A stretch of DNA of 64,000 nt from the NCBI GenBank assembly GCA_944800085.1, contig CALYLO010000006.1:62001-126000 (forward strand), given 5' to 3'. Position 1 is the stretch's first letter. Every line of letters starts with the position of its first letter. A program made the position numbers and the translations under genes. The stretch comes from Paenibacillus melissococcoides. GTDB lineage: Bacteria; Bacillota; Bacilli; Paenibacillales; Paenibacillaceae. The notes under the pieces were generated by a model. It made no database searches, was not told the origin of the DNA, and saw only the letters and a list, made by a program, of their open reading frames with translations. Positions 1 to 9,345 of this stretch are shown in pieces.

Positions 1-1
1 C

Positions 2-685
2 CCGACCGATAAGACATATGAAATGATTACGTCTCCGGTTGGCAGCGATAAAGTCGCGAATCATGATGTCACGACCTACGGCGTAGGCATGGCTCCGTAT
101 TTCCTGTCGCTTGGATTTTTCGTCGGGGCATTGATGTTCTCGATGGTCTATCCGCTGCGGGAGACCTACAACCGGCCGCCTTCCGGCACGGCCTGGATGA
201 CGAGCAAATACGGGTTCATGACGGTGGAGAGCGTTCTGCAGGTTGCCATTGCCGGACTGGTCGTCCTCAATGTGATTCATTTGCCGGTCACGAACGTGCC
301 GATGTTCTTCGTCGTCTGTCTCGTTACCAGCTTAACGTTCTTTGCCATGATCCAATTTTTCATTACCTCATTCGGGAACGTAGGGCGCTTCATTATCATT
401 TTGCTGCTCGTGTTCCAGCTGTCATCGACGGCAGGCACATTCCCGATTGAATTAACGCCGAAATTTTTCCAGATGCTGCACCCTTGGTTCCCGATGACCT
501 ACACCATCCGGGCCTTCCGCGGCGTCGTGTCGCTGGGCGACATCCAATACGTCTGGTTGAATCTCGGCAAGCTGTCCATCTTCCTCGTCCTGTCGCTTAT
601 CGGCAGCTGGATCTATTTCATTCTCAGCCACCGGAAGCTGGCGAAGACGGAGCAGTCGACGGATACAACCGCGGTGACCGGCTGA
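2..685 (+). CDS. YhgE/Pip-type membrane protein, C-terminal part (cut by window edge)
   Basis: The frame is open from base 2, before the first ATG at 23, so the gene enters from the left and only about the last 227 residues are visible. They contain about five hydrophobic segments (starting near bases 95, 215, 300, 385 and 560) separated by short polar loops, and end in a short basic/acidic cytoplasmic tail. The arrangement, and the TSPVG and FPIELTP patches, resemble the C-terminal membrane domain of the YhgE/Pip family, whose members have a large extracytoplasmic region before these helices. The family is linked to phage receptors and to export-like functions in Gram-positive bacteria, but the substrate is unknown. 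An ABC-2 type permease is the alternative. A hairpin terminator follows at once. Confidence 0.7.
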   Translation, partial: PTDKTYEMITSPVGSDKVANHDVTTYGVGMAPYFLSLGFFVGALMFSMVYPLRETYNRPPSGTAWMTSKYGFMTVESVLQVAIAGLVVLNVIHLPVTNVPMFFVVCLVTSLTFFAMIQFFITSFGNVGRFIIILLLVFQLSSTAGTFPIELTPKFFQMLHPWFPMTYTIRAFRGVVSLGDIQYVWLNLGKLSIFLVLSLIGSWIYFILSHRKLAKTEQSTDTTAVTG

Positions 686-726
686 CGCTGCGGCTGCAGC
701 CTGAACCGGCGCAGAGAAAGATCGTG

Positions 727-765
727 AAAAGACGCTTGGAACATTTCGTTCCGGCGTCTTTTTTT
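727..765 (+). terminator. Rho-independent terminator after the YhgE/Pip-type gene
   Basis: An inverted repeat (AAGACGC / GCGTCTT) is followed directly by a run of seven T. It ends the left-edge gene. Confidence 0.85.
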
Positions 766-1001
766 CGTGCTGGCTGCGTTAAGCTGTGATGTTGATATGC
801 CGACAGTTGCGAACAATGGTTCCGTTACGAAGACAACCAGGAAAATGAAAATCTTACGTCGAATAAGTAAAACAAGCTCGCGATTTCATGTCCTGAGCGG
901 GAAAGGAACGAACATCGGCCTTCGTGCAAGTGATGCGGCCATAGAGACGCTCTGCTTTTCCTTCTACAAAAGATAAAAGGTTAAGAACGGAGGACTATCC
1001 A
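766..1001. other. Intergenic stretch without a supported gene
   Basis: A 69-codon open frame (767-976, +) lies here, but it has no plausible ribosome binding site, no recognisable domain and a composition unlike its neighbours. I treat the stretch as the upstream region of the aminoglycoside adenylyltransferase gene. No clear promoter could be assigned. Confidence 0.5.
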
Positions 1002-1856
1002 TTGAGAAGTGAACAAGAAATGATGAATCTTCTTGTCGATTTCGCCAGAAAGGATCAGCGAATCCGACTGGTCACCTTGGAAGGCTCGCGTACAAACCGC
1101 AATATTCCCCCGGATACGTTCCAAGATTATGACATTTCTTACTTTGTAACCGATATGGAATCGTTCAAGGAAAATGACCAGTGGCTGGACCTATTCGGGA
1201 AGCGGCTGATGATGCAAAAACCCGAGGATATGGAGCTTTTTCCGTCGGAGTTAGGGAATTGGTTTTCCTATATCATTCTTTTTGAGGATGGAAATAAATT
1301 AGACCTCACCCTTATTCCGATGAACGAGGTGGAGGATTATTTTGACAAGAGCGACGGGTTGGTGGGGGTTCTGCTTGATAAGGATGCTCGTATCCAGAAC
1401 GAAGTGATCGCTGATGACCGTCAATATTGGATAAAAAGGCCGACTGCAAGAGAATTTGATGATTGCTGCAATGAGTTCTGGATGGTGGCAACCTACGTCG
1501 TCAAAGGCTTGGCGAGAAAAGAACTCCTGTTTGCGATCGACCATTTGAACGAGATTGCGCGGCCGAACCTATTGCGAATGATGGCTTGGCAGATTGGCTC
1601 CGAGCATGGATACAACTTCAGCGTAGGGAAGAACTATAAATTTATTGATCGCTACCTTCCGCAGGAAGACTGGAAAAGGCTGCTCTCCACCTATTCGCAG
1701 AACCGTTATGAAGAAATGTGGCAGTCTTTATTTACTTGCTATGAACTATTCCGCACATACGCTAAGACTGTGGCCGCAAGTCTCGGATACAACTATCCGG
1801 ATTACGACGAAGCCATCACGAAGTATACCGAAAATATCTATCATTCATTGAGGTGA
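1002..1856 (+). CDS. aadK: Aminoglycoside 6-adenylyltransferase (AadK/ANT(6) family)
   Basis: This enzyme family transfers AMP from ATP to the 6-hydroxyl of streptomycin, inactivating it. The start is TTG at 1002, placed by the GGAGGA ribosome binding site at 989-994. The 284-residue length equals B. subtilis AadK. The nucleotidyltransferase signature is at residues 28-47: GSR, then the metal-binding D-Y-D pair in the QDYDISYF segment. A helical ANT(6)-type C-terminal half follows, with tryptophan and tyrosine-rich segments. The gene stands alone between two terminators and has no mobile element beside it, so it looks like a resident chromosomal gene. Activity on streptomycin is inferred from the family. 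Confidence 0.88.
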   Translation: MRSEQEMMNLLVDFARKDQRIRLVTLEGSRTNRNIPPDTFQDYDISYFVTDMESFKENDQWLDLFGKRLMMQKPEDMELFPSELGNWFSYIILFEDGNKLDLTLIPMNEVEDYFDKSDGLVGVLLDKDARIQNEVIADDRQYWIKRPTAREFDDCCNEFWMVATYVVKGLARKELLFAIDHLNEIARPNLLRMMAWQIGSEHGYNFSVGKNYKFIDRYLPQEDWKRLLSTYSQNRYEEMWQSLFTCYELFRTYAKTVAASLGYNYPDYDEAITKYTENIYHSLR

Positions 1857-1867
1857 ACGATGTAAAA

Positions 1868-1899
1868 CGGCCGCCCTTATCGTGGGCGGTTCTATTTTT
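1868..1899 (+). terminator. Terminator after the aminoglycoside adenylyltransferase gene
   Basis: CCGCCC pairs with GGGCGG across a 7-base loop and is followed by a T-rich tract (TTCTATTTTT). Confidence 0.8.
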
Positions 1900-2580
1900 G
1901 AGCGATGGCGAGTATCCCCGTAGGTCAGAAAGGACAAGCTGTCGTAAATACGTAAAGAAGTCCCCCTTATTTCGGGTTAGCAGATGACCCTTGTTTTCCT
2001 CTTATGACCAATATCCCAACGGATAAGAGAAAAAGATACGATGACTTATCCCACGCTCTCGTCCTGCTGTATGAAGGGCATTTGCATTTTCCCGGCACCC
2101 GCCTTGGTCCGCCTCGCATGCCAGCAACTTGCCGTCTGCATGCCGCTTGCAGGCCGTCTGCGCCACGGAGCATCAGGCATCCCTAATGTGGTCCACGCTG
2201 GACGTAACAGTGAACAGAGGTTCAGTGCATTTTTTTGGGTAGAAGTATTTTCATGGAATACTCCCCTTTTTGCGAGAAAAGTCAGGATTGAATAGGTGAT
2301 GGCGCATTGACCAGTTCAATAGATGATGGAACCAAGATGACGGCATTGACGGGTTGAACGGTTGGAAGTGTGCGAATGGAAGTCTTCTGACAGGATGGGA
2401 GAGTGCGAGTAAGACAGCGGAGGAGCCTGACGGGATGGGAGAGTGCGCGTAAGGCAGCGAGGGGACCTAAGCGCATGAGAGAATGAGCATTAGAGGAGGC
2501 AATATAATCGGTGGGCAGTTGACCGCCCGGTATTGCCCGAGGCGCCTGAGAGGTTGGGAGACTGCTAATAAGAATACAAA
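1900..2580. repeat. Repeat cluster A: degenerate copies of a dispersed intergenic repeat in two orientations
   Basis: No credible gene lies between 1900 and 2718. The left part has copies reading TTAT/TATCCC...CAG (near 1909-1927, 2000-2028 and 2043-2072). The right part has the reverse-complement form CCTGA..GGGAGAGTGC..TAAG, near 2388-2413, 2426-2456, 2466-2491 and 2545-2573. The two best copies (2388 and 2426) sit 38 bp apart and share GATGGGAGAGTGCG. The same core recurs at 14.97-15.30, 38.15-38.40 and 51.39-51.53 kb. Open frames here (for example 2282-2686 on the minus strand) simply run through the repeats. Confidence 0.75.
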
Positions 2581-2718
2581 AGAATATAAATCTGCTGTTA
2601 TAATCCACTGCCGCCAGAATATAATGCGCCACTACATAGTACTCCAACAGCGCAGCAGCGCCAATGAAGAGAGAATCCCCCTGCATGATAGGGGATCAAA
2701 CCACCGGAACCGATTTTT

Positions 2719-2748
2719 TTGCATCGTTCTTTAAAGATATGCTATCAT
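2719..2748 (+). promoter_or_regulatory. Probable sigma-A promoter of ytoI
   Basis: TTGCAT (2719-2724) and TATCAT (2743-2748) are separated by 18 bp, with TATGC just before the -10 element. It lies 42 bp upstream of the ytoI start. The same TATGCTATCAT string occurs before polA. Confidence 0.55.
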
Positions 2749-2789
2749 AAATACAGCATACAACAGATCGGAGTTCGGGGGTGTAACAG

Positions 2790-4124
2790 ATGGAAGGGAA
2801 TGATGGGACGGTCACGAAGTATGAGAAGTTGCTCCATCATATCGAGGGCTTGAAGCCGGGAACGAAAATATCGGTCCGCAAGCTGGCGAAGGAGATGTCG
2901 GTGAGCGAGGGGACCGCTTACCGCGCCGTCAAAGAGGCCGAGAGCATCGGCATCGTCATTACGAAGGAGCGGATAGGGACGGTCCGCGTCGAGAAGAAGC
3001 CGCGAAATATGTCGGACAACCTGACCTTCGGCGAAGTGGTCGACATATTAGGCGGGCATGTGCTGGGCGGCGGCAAAGGTCTTGAGAAGACGCTGAACAA
3101 ATATGTCATCGGGGCGATGAAGCTCGACGCGATGGAGCGCTATATCGATGCCGGCAGCCTGCTTATCGTCGGGAACCGGGAGGATGCGCACCGGCTTGCC
3201 TTGCAGCACGGCGCCGGCGTCCTGATCACCGGGGGATTCGGCACGAGCCGCGAGGTCAAGCTGCTGGCCGATGCGCTGAATCTGCCGATTTTTTCGTCGA
3301 AATATGACACGTTCACCGTCGCCTCGATCATTAACCGCGCGCTGTTCGACCGCTTAATCAAGAAGAAGATTATGATCATCGAGGATATCGTCACGTTGAA
3401 ATCGAAAATGTATGTGCTGCGTCCTTCGAGCACAGTGCATGATTTCGAGCGGATGCGGGAAGAGACGGGGCACAGCCGCTTCCCGGTCGTGGACGAATGG
3501 AACCGCGTCATCGGGATGATGACGTATAAGGATATGCTCGGCGCGGATTCGCAGCAGACGATCGAGAAGCTGTATACGCGAAACCCGCTGACGGCCACGC
3601 TGCAGACAACGCTGGCGACGGCCGCCCATACGATGGTGTGGGAAGGGGTGGAACTGCTTCCTGTCGTCGATCGGAGCCGGAAGCTGATTGCCGTCGTGAC
3701 GCGCCGCGAGGTGCTGAATGCGCTCCGGGACGCGCGCCAGGAGACGCAATTGGGCGAGACATTCGTTGATTTGATATGGAACGGCTTCGAGGAACAGCGG
3801 GACGAGGAAGGAAATCCGATATTCCGCGGGGGGATTACGCCCCAGATGGTCAACGGCTTCGGCGCGGTGTCGGAGGGCATACTGACGACGCTGATGACGC
3901 AAGCCGCGCTGCGGGCGGTGAAGGAGATGCGGAGCTATGATCACGTGATGGACAATATCACCACGTATTTCGTCCGTCCGCTCCAGATTGAAGATGTTGT
4001 CACTTTGAAGCCCCAGTTGATCGAAATGAGCCGGAAGTTCTGCAAGCTGGAGGTTGAGATTCGGCACGGAGAGGTGCTGGCGGCCAAAGCGATGATGACG
4101 ATGCAGTCGATTGATCACGACTGA
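2790..4124 (+). CDS. ytoI: YtoI-type DRTGG / CBS / hotdog protein
   Basis: The function is unknown; the domain order is that of B. subtilis YtoI. Residues 1-70 form a winged helix-turn-helix (VRKLAKEMSVSEGTAYRAVKEAE). Residues 75-190 form a DRTGG domain (ILGGHVLGGG, VLITGGFGTSREVK). Residues 195-310 hold two CBS motifs, which usually bind adenine nucleotides. Residues 320-444 are a hotdog fold (FVDLIWNGFEEQRDEEG) resembling acyl-CoA thioesterases. The 444-residue length fits the family. The start is set by the GGGGGT site at 2778-2783. Combining DNA-binding, nucleotide-sensing and thioesterase-like modules suggests a metabolite-responsive regulator. The convergent neighbour is ytpI, as in B. 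subtilis. Confidence 0.88.
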   Translation: MEGNDGTVTKYEKLLHHIEGLKPGTKISVRKLAKEMSVSEGTAYRAVKEAESIGIVITKERIGTVRVEKKPRNMSDNLTFGEVVDILGGHVLGGGKGLEKTLNKYVIGAMKLDAMERYIDAGSLLIVGNREDAHRLALQHGAGVLITGGFGTSREVKLLADALNLPIFSSKYDTFTVASIINRALFDRLIKKKIMIIEDIVTLKSKMYVLRPSSTVHDFERMREETGHSRFPVVDEWNRVIGMMTYKDMLGADSQQTIEKLYTRNPLTATLQTTLATAAHTMVWEGVELLPVVDRSRKLIAVVTRREVLNALRDARQETQLGETFVDLIWNGFEEQRDEEGNPIFRGGITPQMVNGFGAVSEGILTTLMTQAALRAVKEMRSYDHVMDNITTYFVRPLQIEDVVTLKPQLIEMSRKFCKLEVEIRHGEVLAAKAMMTMQSIDHD

Positions 4125-4143
4125 TTCCCGCCTTTCAACGGCG

Positions 4144-4178
4144 AATAGCCTCTGCCCACCGTGGGCAGAGGCTATTTA
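4144..4178. terminator. Bidirectional terminator between ytoI and ytpI
   Basis: A perfect 15-bp stem (4144-4158 with 4162-4176) with a 3-base loop lies between two convergent genes. Short AT tails flank both sides. Confidence 0.8.
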
Positions 4179-4215
4179 TGCGCCATCATGCGAGGGCGCA
4201 TGGATGTGCGGCGGC

Positions 4216-4527
4216 TTATTTCGAGGAGCCGACCCCGTCCAGAATGCGCTGGAAGTGCATATGGTTGCGCACGCCGGCCAGCAGATTGAACAGCCCGAGC
4301 AGCATGACGACGGCGCCGACAATGATGCGCATTGTCGAGGCGGAGTACACGATCGCCTGAATGCCGGCCAGGCAGAGCAGCATCAGTCCCATGCAGATGT
4401 TCATTCTGGCCGCGAACAGGCCGCGGAGCACCGTGTCCGTCTGCCGCCGGGAGCGGATGCTGAAAAAGACGGACAGCACGGATGAGATGCACAGTAACAG
4501 GAACAGCGTCCATTGAATCCATTCCAT
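4216..4527 (-). CDS. ytpI: YtpI-family membrane protein
   Basis: This is a 103-residue protein with three hydrophobic segments (about residues 4-23, 41-61 and 65-85) separated by arginine-rich loops, and a short polar tail. Size, topology and position next to ytoI match the YtpI-like family, whose function is unknown. The start follows an AGGAG site about 10 bases upstream. The gene lies convergent to ytoI and downstream of ytrHI on the same strand, 82 bases away, so read-through from the sporulation operon is possible. Confidence 0.75.
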   Translation of the reverse strand: MEWIQWTLFLLLCISSVLSVFFSIRSRRQTDTVLRGLFAARMNICMGLMLLCLAGIQAIVYSASTMRIIVGAVVMLLGLFNLLAGVRNHMHFQRILDGVGSSK

Positions 4528-4609
4528 CAGGAAGAACTCTCCTTCTCACATGCTTTTCATAGGTTATGGCTGTCCCTAGTGTACCACAGATTCCGCCGCA
4601 TCCCAATAT

Positions 4610-5107
4610 TTAGGGCACCTTTGCCGGAATATAAGGTTTGACATCGACCCAAACGTGGAGCACGCCCTCGGTGACAAGCATCGTGCGCAGCAGCACGGTG
4701 TAGTCCTTCTCTTGCACATCGGGATATATCTTGTTGGCCAAGAGACCCTCGACCAGCTTCGAATGTTCGTCAATCTGGAAGACGTCCCTGCCCTTCAAGC
4801 CGGATAAATCCTTGAGCAGGCGGCGCCGTATCTCGGTCTCATGGGCCTGGGGAAGAGCCGTGCCCGTGGCGGGCTCATAAATATGAACCTCGATGCTTTT
4901 GACAATCGTCCGCCGGTTCTTGTAGCGAAGCAGATCCTCCGCTTCCGCCTTATAATGGGCCAGCCTGTCCTGCAGGTCGATGTTCATCATCATCAACTCG
5001 TTGAACTGGTGCACGTGCATCGCATGATATACCGCCGCGCCAATGACGGTTCCGACCAGGACGAGCGCGATGTCGCCCAGCCATCTTGGTACTGCCTTCA
5101 GCCGCAT
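4610..5107 (-). CDS. ytrI: Sporulation membrane protein YtrI
   Basis: A 165-residue protein with one N-terminal transmembrane helix (about residues 10-30), then a predicted coiled-coil segment (residues 35-65) and a mixed alpha/beta extracytoplasmic-type domain. In B. subtilis YtrI is a sigma-E dependent protein of the mother cell needed for normal spore resistance and is encoded with ytrH. Here it follows ytrH by 37 bases on the same strand, so the two almost surely share a transcript. Length (167 in B. subtilis) and context support the name; the molecular role is unknown. Confidence 0.8.
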   Translation of the reverse strand: MRLKAVPRWLGDIALVLVGTVIGAAVYHAMHVHQFNELMMMNIDLQDRLAHYKAEAEDLLRYKNRRTIVKSIEVHIYEPATGTALPQAHETEIRRRLLKDLSGLKGRDVFQIDEHSKLVEGLLANKIYPDVQEKDYTVLLRTMLVTEGVLHVWVDVKPYIPAKVP

Positions 5108-5144
5108 AGGCCCGCCCCCTCTCGCGGCCGGCGCTTTTCTGCGG

Positions 5145-5471
5145 CTAGATTCGGCTTCGGCATATCCATTGAATCAGCTCGGTTCCCATATGGGCGCCGA
5201 TGAAGGAGACGAGGATGTAGAGAAGCTGCTTGAAGACCGGGGAGAGGTTCCCGTCCAGGAAGTTGCTTTCGATGACGCGTATCGGGTCGATCGTTCCGCC
5301 GACGGCGGCGACGACGGCCCATATTTTCAATTGCTCGGAAATATGCTGCATCGTATCGACCGGCGATTGCAGCGCGACGACGGCTCCGATGCCGGCCAGT
5401 ATTGATCCGCCCAGCACAACGCCGAAGGCGATGAAAAAATCGATGAGCGCTTTGGACAGAAACGTACCCAT
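5145..5471 (-). CDS. ytrH: Sporulation membrane protein YtrH
   Basis: I place the start at ATG 5471, with a GAAAGGAG site about 10 bases upstream. The longer frame to 5606 has no such signal and would run through the promoter region. The product has 108 residues with hydrophobic segments at about 8-33, 47-62 and 78-97, and starts MGTFLSKALIDFF. Length and sequence type match YtrH, a sigma-E controlled mother-cell membrane protein needed for resistant spores. It is the first gene of a ytrH-ytrI pair transcribed divergently from dnaE, the same arrangement as in B. subtilis. Confidence 0.82.
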   Translation of the reverse strand: MGTFLSKALIDFFIAFGVVLGGSILAGIGAVVALQSPVDTMQHISEQLKIWAVVAAVGGTIDPIRVIESNFLDGNLSPVFKQLLYILVSFIGAHMGTELIQWICRSRI

Positions 5472-5626
5472 TGCATGGTTTCTCCTTTCCTGCTCCCGCG
5501 GGTGCCCGGCGGACAAGATGTCCTTTATACATATATAGAATTTCCGTGAAAAAATATGATACAATACAAGATAGACGAAAATATGTTCCCATACATGGCA
5601 TGGCACAAGAAGGGGAGGGGAAGGCT

Positions 5627-8600
5627 ATGGAACCGTTCGTGCACCTGCACGTTCACAGTGAATACAGCCTGCTTGACGGTGCGGCCCGCATCGAGAATCT
5701 GGCCGCGCGGGCGGCTCAATATGGGATGAAAGCGCTGGCGCTTACGGATCATGGGGTCATGTACGGGACCATCGCCTTCTACAAAGCTTGCCTAGCGCAC
5801 GGCGTCAAGCCGATTATCGGCATGGAGGCCTATGTTACGCCCGGGTCGCTTCATGATAAGGGCTCGCGCAAGGAGCAGCCGATCTATCACCTGATTCTGC
5901 TGGCGAAGAACGAAGAAGGCTACCGCAATCTGATGCGGATTACGTCCATCGGGCATTTGGAAGGATTTCACTATAAGCCGCGAGTGGACATGGACACGCT
6001 GCGCCGGCATGCGGACGGCATCATCGCGCTGAGCGCCTGCCTTGGAGGAGAGGTGTCCCGGCATGTGCTCCACGGGCGCGAAGAGGCCGCCCGGGAGGCG
6101 GCGGAACGCTATCGCGATATATTCAAGGACGGATTCTATCTGGAGCTGCAGGACCACGGGCTGCCCGAGCAGAAGAAGGTCAATCTCGGCCTTGTCGCGC
6201 TCAGCGAGGCGACGGGCATTCCGCTTGCGGTTACGAATGATGTTCATTATATGGAGGAAGAGGACGCCGCGGTGCAGGATGTCCTCATCTGCATCGGCAC
6301 GGGCAAGACGAAGGAAGACGAGGATCGGCTGAAGATGGGGACGACCCAGATGTACTTCAAGTCGGCGGAGGAGATGAACGCGCTGTTCCGCCACGTTCCG
6401 GAGGCGGTTGCCAATACGGCTCGCATTGCGGAGCAATGTCAAGTGACCCTGGACCTTGGCGCCTCGATTCTTCCTTCCTTCGAGCCGCTGCCGCCGGGGG
6501 TGTCCGCCCCCGATTATTTGCGCCGGCTCTGCCAGGAAGGGCTTGAACGGCGCTATGCGGATCGGCCCGCCTGGTCGGACGAGGAGTTCCGCGCGGCGGC
6601 GCAGGAGCGGCTCAACTACGAGCTGGACACGATCGAGAAGATGGGGTTCTCCGATTATTTCCTCATCGTGTGGGATTTCATCCGCTTCGCGCATGAGCAG
6701 GGCATTATGACCGGGCCTGGCCGGGGGTCGTCCGCCGGCAGTCTGGTTGCCTACAGCCTGCGCATTACAAATGTGGACCCGCTTAAATACCGGCTGCTGT
6801 TCGAGCGGTTCCTCAATCCTGAACGGATTACGATGCCGGATATCGACATCGATTTCAATGACGAGCGGCGCGACGAAGTCATCCGCTATGTGGCGGACAA
6901 ATATGGCCATGACCGGGTCGCGCAGATCATCACCTTCGGCACGATGGCCGCGCGCGCGGCCGTGCGGGATGTCGGCCGGGTGTTGAACGTGCCGTATAAC
7001 GAGACGGATCGGGCGGCTAAGCTCATCCCGAACCAGATTGGCATGACGCTCGCCAAGGCGCTGAACGCAAGCAGCGAGCTGCGCGAATGGAAGGAGCGCC
7101 AGCCCCGCATCGGCGAGCTGCTGGACATGGCGGCGAAGGTGGAGCGGATGCCGCGCCACGCTTCGACCCACGCGGCGGGCGTCGTCATCAGCCGCGAGCC
7201 GCTGACGGATTATGTGCCGCTGCAGGCCGGGACCGAACACGCGGCGCTTACGCAATATTCGATGGAGCATCTGGAAGCGGTCGGGCTGCTGAAGATGGAC
7301 TTTCTCGGCCTGCGCACGTTATCGATTATCGAGCGCACGCTTGGCTGGGTGAAGAAGGATACGGGAGACGAGATCGGCCTGAACGTGCTCGACGACACGG
7401 ATCCGGCCACCTATGCGCTTATGTGCAGAGGGGATACGACGGGCGTATTCCAGTTGGAATCGGCCGGCATGCGCCGCGTGCTGCGGGAATTGAAGCCATC
7501 GTCGTTCGAGGATATCATATCCGTTCTTGCATTATACCGGCCGGGTCCGATGGAGTTCATCCCGAATTTTATTCAGAGCAAGCACGGCCTGAAGCCGGTG
7601 GAATACCCGCATCCCGATCTGGAGCCGATTCTTCGGGACACCTATGGAATTATCGTCTATCAGGAGCAGATTATGCACATCGCTTCCAAGATGGCGGGCT
7701 TCAGCCTGGGGGAAGCGGATTTGCTGCGGCGTGCTGTGTCGAAGAAGAAGCGCGAAGTGCTGGATCAGCAGCGCCAGCATTTCGTGGAAGGCAGTCTGGG
7801 GCAGGGTTATTCAGCGGAGGAAGCGAACCGGGTGTACGACATGATCGTCCGCTTCGCCGACTACGGCTTCCCGCGCGCCCATGCGGCGGCGTATGCCGTG
7901 CTCGCCTTCCAGACGGCTTATCTCAAGGCGCATTATCCGACAGAATTCATGGCGTCCATGCTGACGGCCAATATGGGCAGCCACCGGAAGGTGGCGGAAT
8001 ATATCGACGATTGCCGGCGGCTCGGCATCGAGGTGCTGCCGCCGGATGTCAACGAGAGCTTCGTGCCGTTCACGCCGGTCGCGGGCGGCATCCGCTTCGG
8101 CCTGGGCGCGATCAAGAACGTCGGCACGCTGGCGATCGACAGCATTATTCGCGAGCGGCAGGAGCGGCCTTATGCGGATTTGCTCGATTTTTGCCGGCGG
8201 GTCGATCTGCGGGTCTGCAACCGGCGGGTCATCGAGTCGCTCATCCAAGGCGGAGCCTTCGATTCCTTGCCGGGGCACCGCGCCCAATTGCTGGCCATGA
8301 TCGACGAGACGCTGGAGGCGGCCGCGAAGTGGCGGAAGGATCGGGAGGATTTGCAGATCCAATTCCTTGACCTCGTCGAGGTGAACAACTGGACGATCGA
8401 TTATCCCGAGGTCCAGCCGCTAACGATGTCGCAGCAGCTGGAGCTGGAGCGGGAATTGCTCGGCCTCTATCTGTCCGGGCATCCGCTGGACGAATATGAT
8501 CAATTGCTGGAGGAGCTCGATACCGACCGGCTTGTCGACCTGCACGAAGCGCCAGACGAGAGCGAGTGCATCGTCGCCGGCATGATCGTGTCCCTCCGCG

Positions 8601-9241
8601 CCATTACGACGAAGAAGGGCAAGCCGATGGCCTTCGCCGAGCTGGAGGACCGCGTGGAAAGGGCCGAAATCGTGCTATTCCCCGAAGTGTGGAAGCGGGC
8701 GGAGCGGCTCGTCGGCAAGGGCGCGCTCGTGGCGGTGCAGGCGAAGGTGCAGCTTGAGGACGAGGGCTTCAAGCTGCTCGCCCACGAGGTGGTGCCGCTC
8801 GAGGCCGGCGCGATCTCCGGCCTGGCGAAGCGCCTCGCCGCCCGGCGGCGGAAGCCGCTTGCGGCAGGGATGCGCGCGCCGGACGCCGCCGCGCCCGCAG
8901 CGGCCGGCGCCGCCGGACACCGCGCCTCGCCGCCGCGCCCGGCTTCGGCCCGCCGGCCGCAGGATGCGCCATCGGCAGGCTCCGGCGCCAAGAGCGCGCC
9001 GCGCGAGGCGAAGCGCCAGCGCGTCTACATCAAGATTACGGCCGACCGCGAGCGGCCGGAGCTGCTGGAGGAGCTGAAGCGGCTCCTCCGGACGCAGCCC
9101 GGCCCGCTGCCGACCGTGCTGTTCTACGAGCGCGAGCAGCAGCTTCTCGCGCTGAACGACTCGTACGCGCTGAAGCCTTCGCCGGACCTGTTCAAGCGCA
9201 TCGAGGCGCTCTTCGGCGAAGGAAGCGTACGCGTAAAATAA
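5627..9241 (+). CDS. dnaE: DNA polymerase III alpha subunit DnaE
   Basis: This is the replicative polymerase of the DnaE class, which in Firmicutes extends primers alongside PolC. The start is ATG 5627, next to a GGGGAGGGGAAGG site; the frame is open 52 codons further upstream without one. The product has 1204 residues. A PHP domain opens it (HLHVHSEYSLLDGA, LTDHG). The polymerase core has GPGRGSSAGS and the catalytic PDIDIDFND motif near residue 404. An HhH region and an OB-fold (about 980-1075) follow. Residues about 1080-1130 are an Ala/Pro/Arg-rich linker encoded by very GC-rich DNA, before a conserved tail (VYIKITADRE). B. subtilis DnaE is about 1115 residues, so much of the extra length is this linker. 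Confidence 0.96.
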   Translation: MEPFVHLHVHSEYSLLDGAARIENLAARAAQYGMKALALTDHGVMYGTIAFYKACLAHGVKPIIGMEAYVTPGSLHDKGSRKEQPIYHLILLAKNEEGYRNLMRITSIGHLEGFHYKPRVDMDTLRRHADGIIALSACLGGEVSRHVLHGREEAAREAAERYRDIFKDGFYLELQDHGLPEQKKVNLGLVALSEATGIPLAVTNDVHYMEEEDAAVQDVLICIGTGKTKEDEDRLKMGTTQMYFKSAEEMNALFRHVPEAVANTARIAEQCQVTLDLGASILPSFEPLPPGVSAPDYLRRLCQEGLERRYADRPAWSDEEFRAAAQERLNYELDTIEKMGFSDYFLIVWDFIRFAHEQGIMTGPGRGSSAGSLVAYSLRITNVDPLKYRLLFERFLNPERITMPDIDIDFNDERRDEVIRYVADKYGHDRVAQIITFGTMAARAAVRDVGRVLNVPYNETDRAAKLIPNQIGMTLAKALNASSELREWKERQPRIGELLDMAAKVERMPRHASTHAAGVVISREPLTDYVPLQAGTEHAALTQYSMEHLEAVGLLKMDFLGLRTLSIIERTLGWVKKDTGDEIGLNVLDDTDPATYALMCRGDTTGVFQLESAGMRRVLRELKPSSFEDIISVLALYRPGPMEFIPNFIQSKHGLKPVEYPHPDLEPILRDTYGIIVYQEQIMHIASKMAGFSLGEADLLRRAVSKKKREVLDQQRQHFVEGSLGQGYSAEEANRVYDMIVRFADYGFPRAHAAAYAVLAFQTAYLKAHYPTEFMASMLTANMGSHRKVAEYIDDCRRLGIEVLPPDVNESFVPFTPVAGGIRFGLGAIKNVGTLAIDSIIRERQERPYADLLDFCRRVDLRVCNRRVIESLIQGGAFDSLPGHRAQLLAMIDETLEAAAKWRKDREDLQIQFLDLVEVNNWTIDYPEVQPLTMSQQLELERELLGLYLSGHPLDEYDQLLEELDTDRLVDLHEAPDESECIVAGMIVSLRAITTKKGKPMAFAELEDRVERAEIVLFPEVWKRAERLVGKGALVAVQAKVQLEDEGFKLLAHEVVPLEAGAISGLAKRLAARRRKPLAAGMRAPDAAAPAAAGAAGHRASPPRPASARRPQDAPSAGSGAKSAPREAKRQRVYIKITADRERPELLEELKRLLRTQPGPLPTVLFYEREQQLLALNDSYALKPSPDLFKRIEALFGEGSVRVK

Positions 9242-9345
9242 TGATGAAGCGGTGAACATTTCCTCGCCCTTCCGCATACATTTTAGATACGTCTCAGATG
9301 CAGGAGACAAGTCCGAACGGAGGACTGGGAAGGGAGGGGATCGCC

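Noticed and set aside
767..976. 69-codon plus-strand frame before the aminoglycoside adenylyltransferase gene
   Set aside because: No ribosome binding site, no pattern of a folded protein, overlaps the terminator tail.
1002..1856. Mobile resistance cassette
   Set aside because: The adenylyltransferase gene is flanked by ordinary terminators with no integron site, insertion sequence or direct repeats; it looks resident.
2282..2686. 134-codon minus-strand frame in repeat cluster A
   Set aside because: It runs through degenerate repeats and has no ribosome binding site or recognisable domain.
5792..7270. 492-codon minus-strand frame across dnaE
   Set aside because: Shadow frame opposite the polymerase catalytic domain; composition typical of antisense of GC-rich coding DNA.
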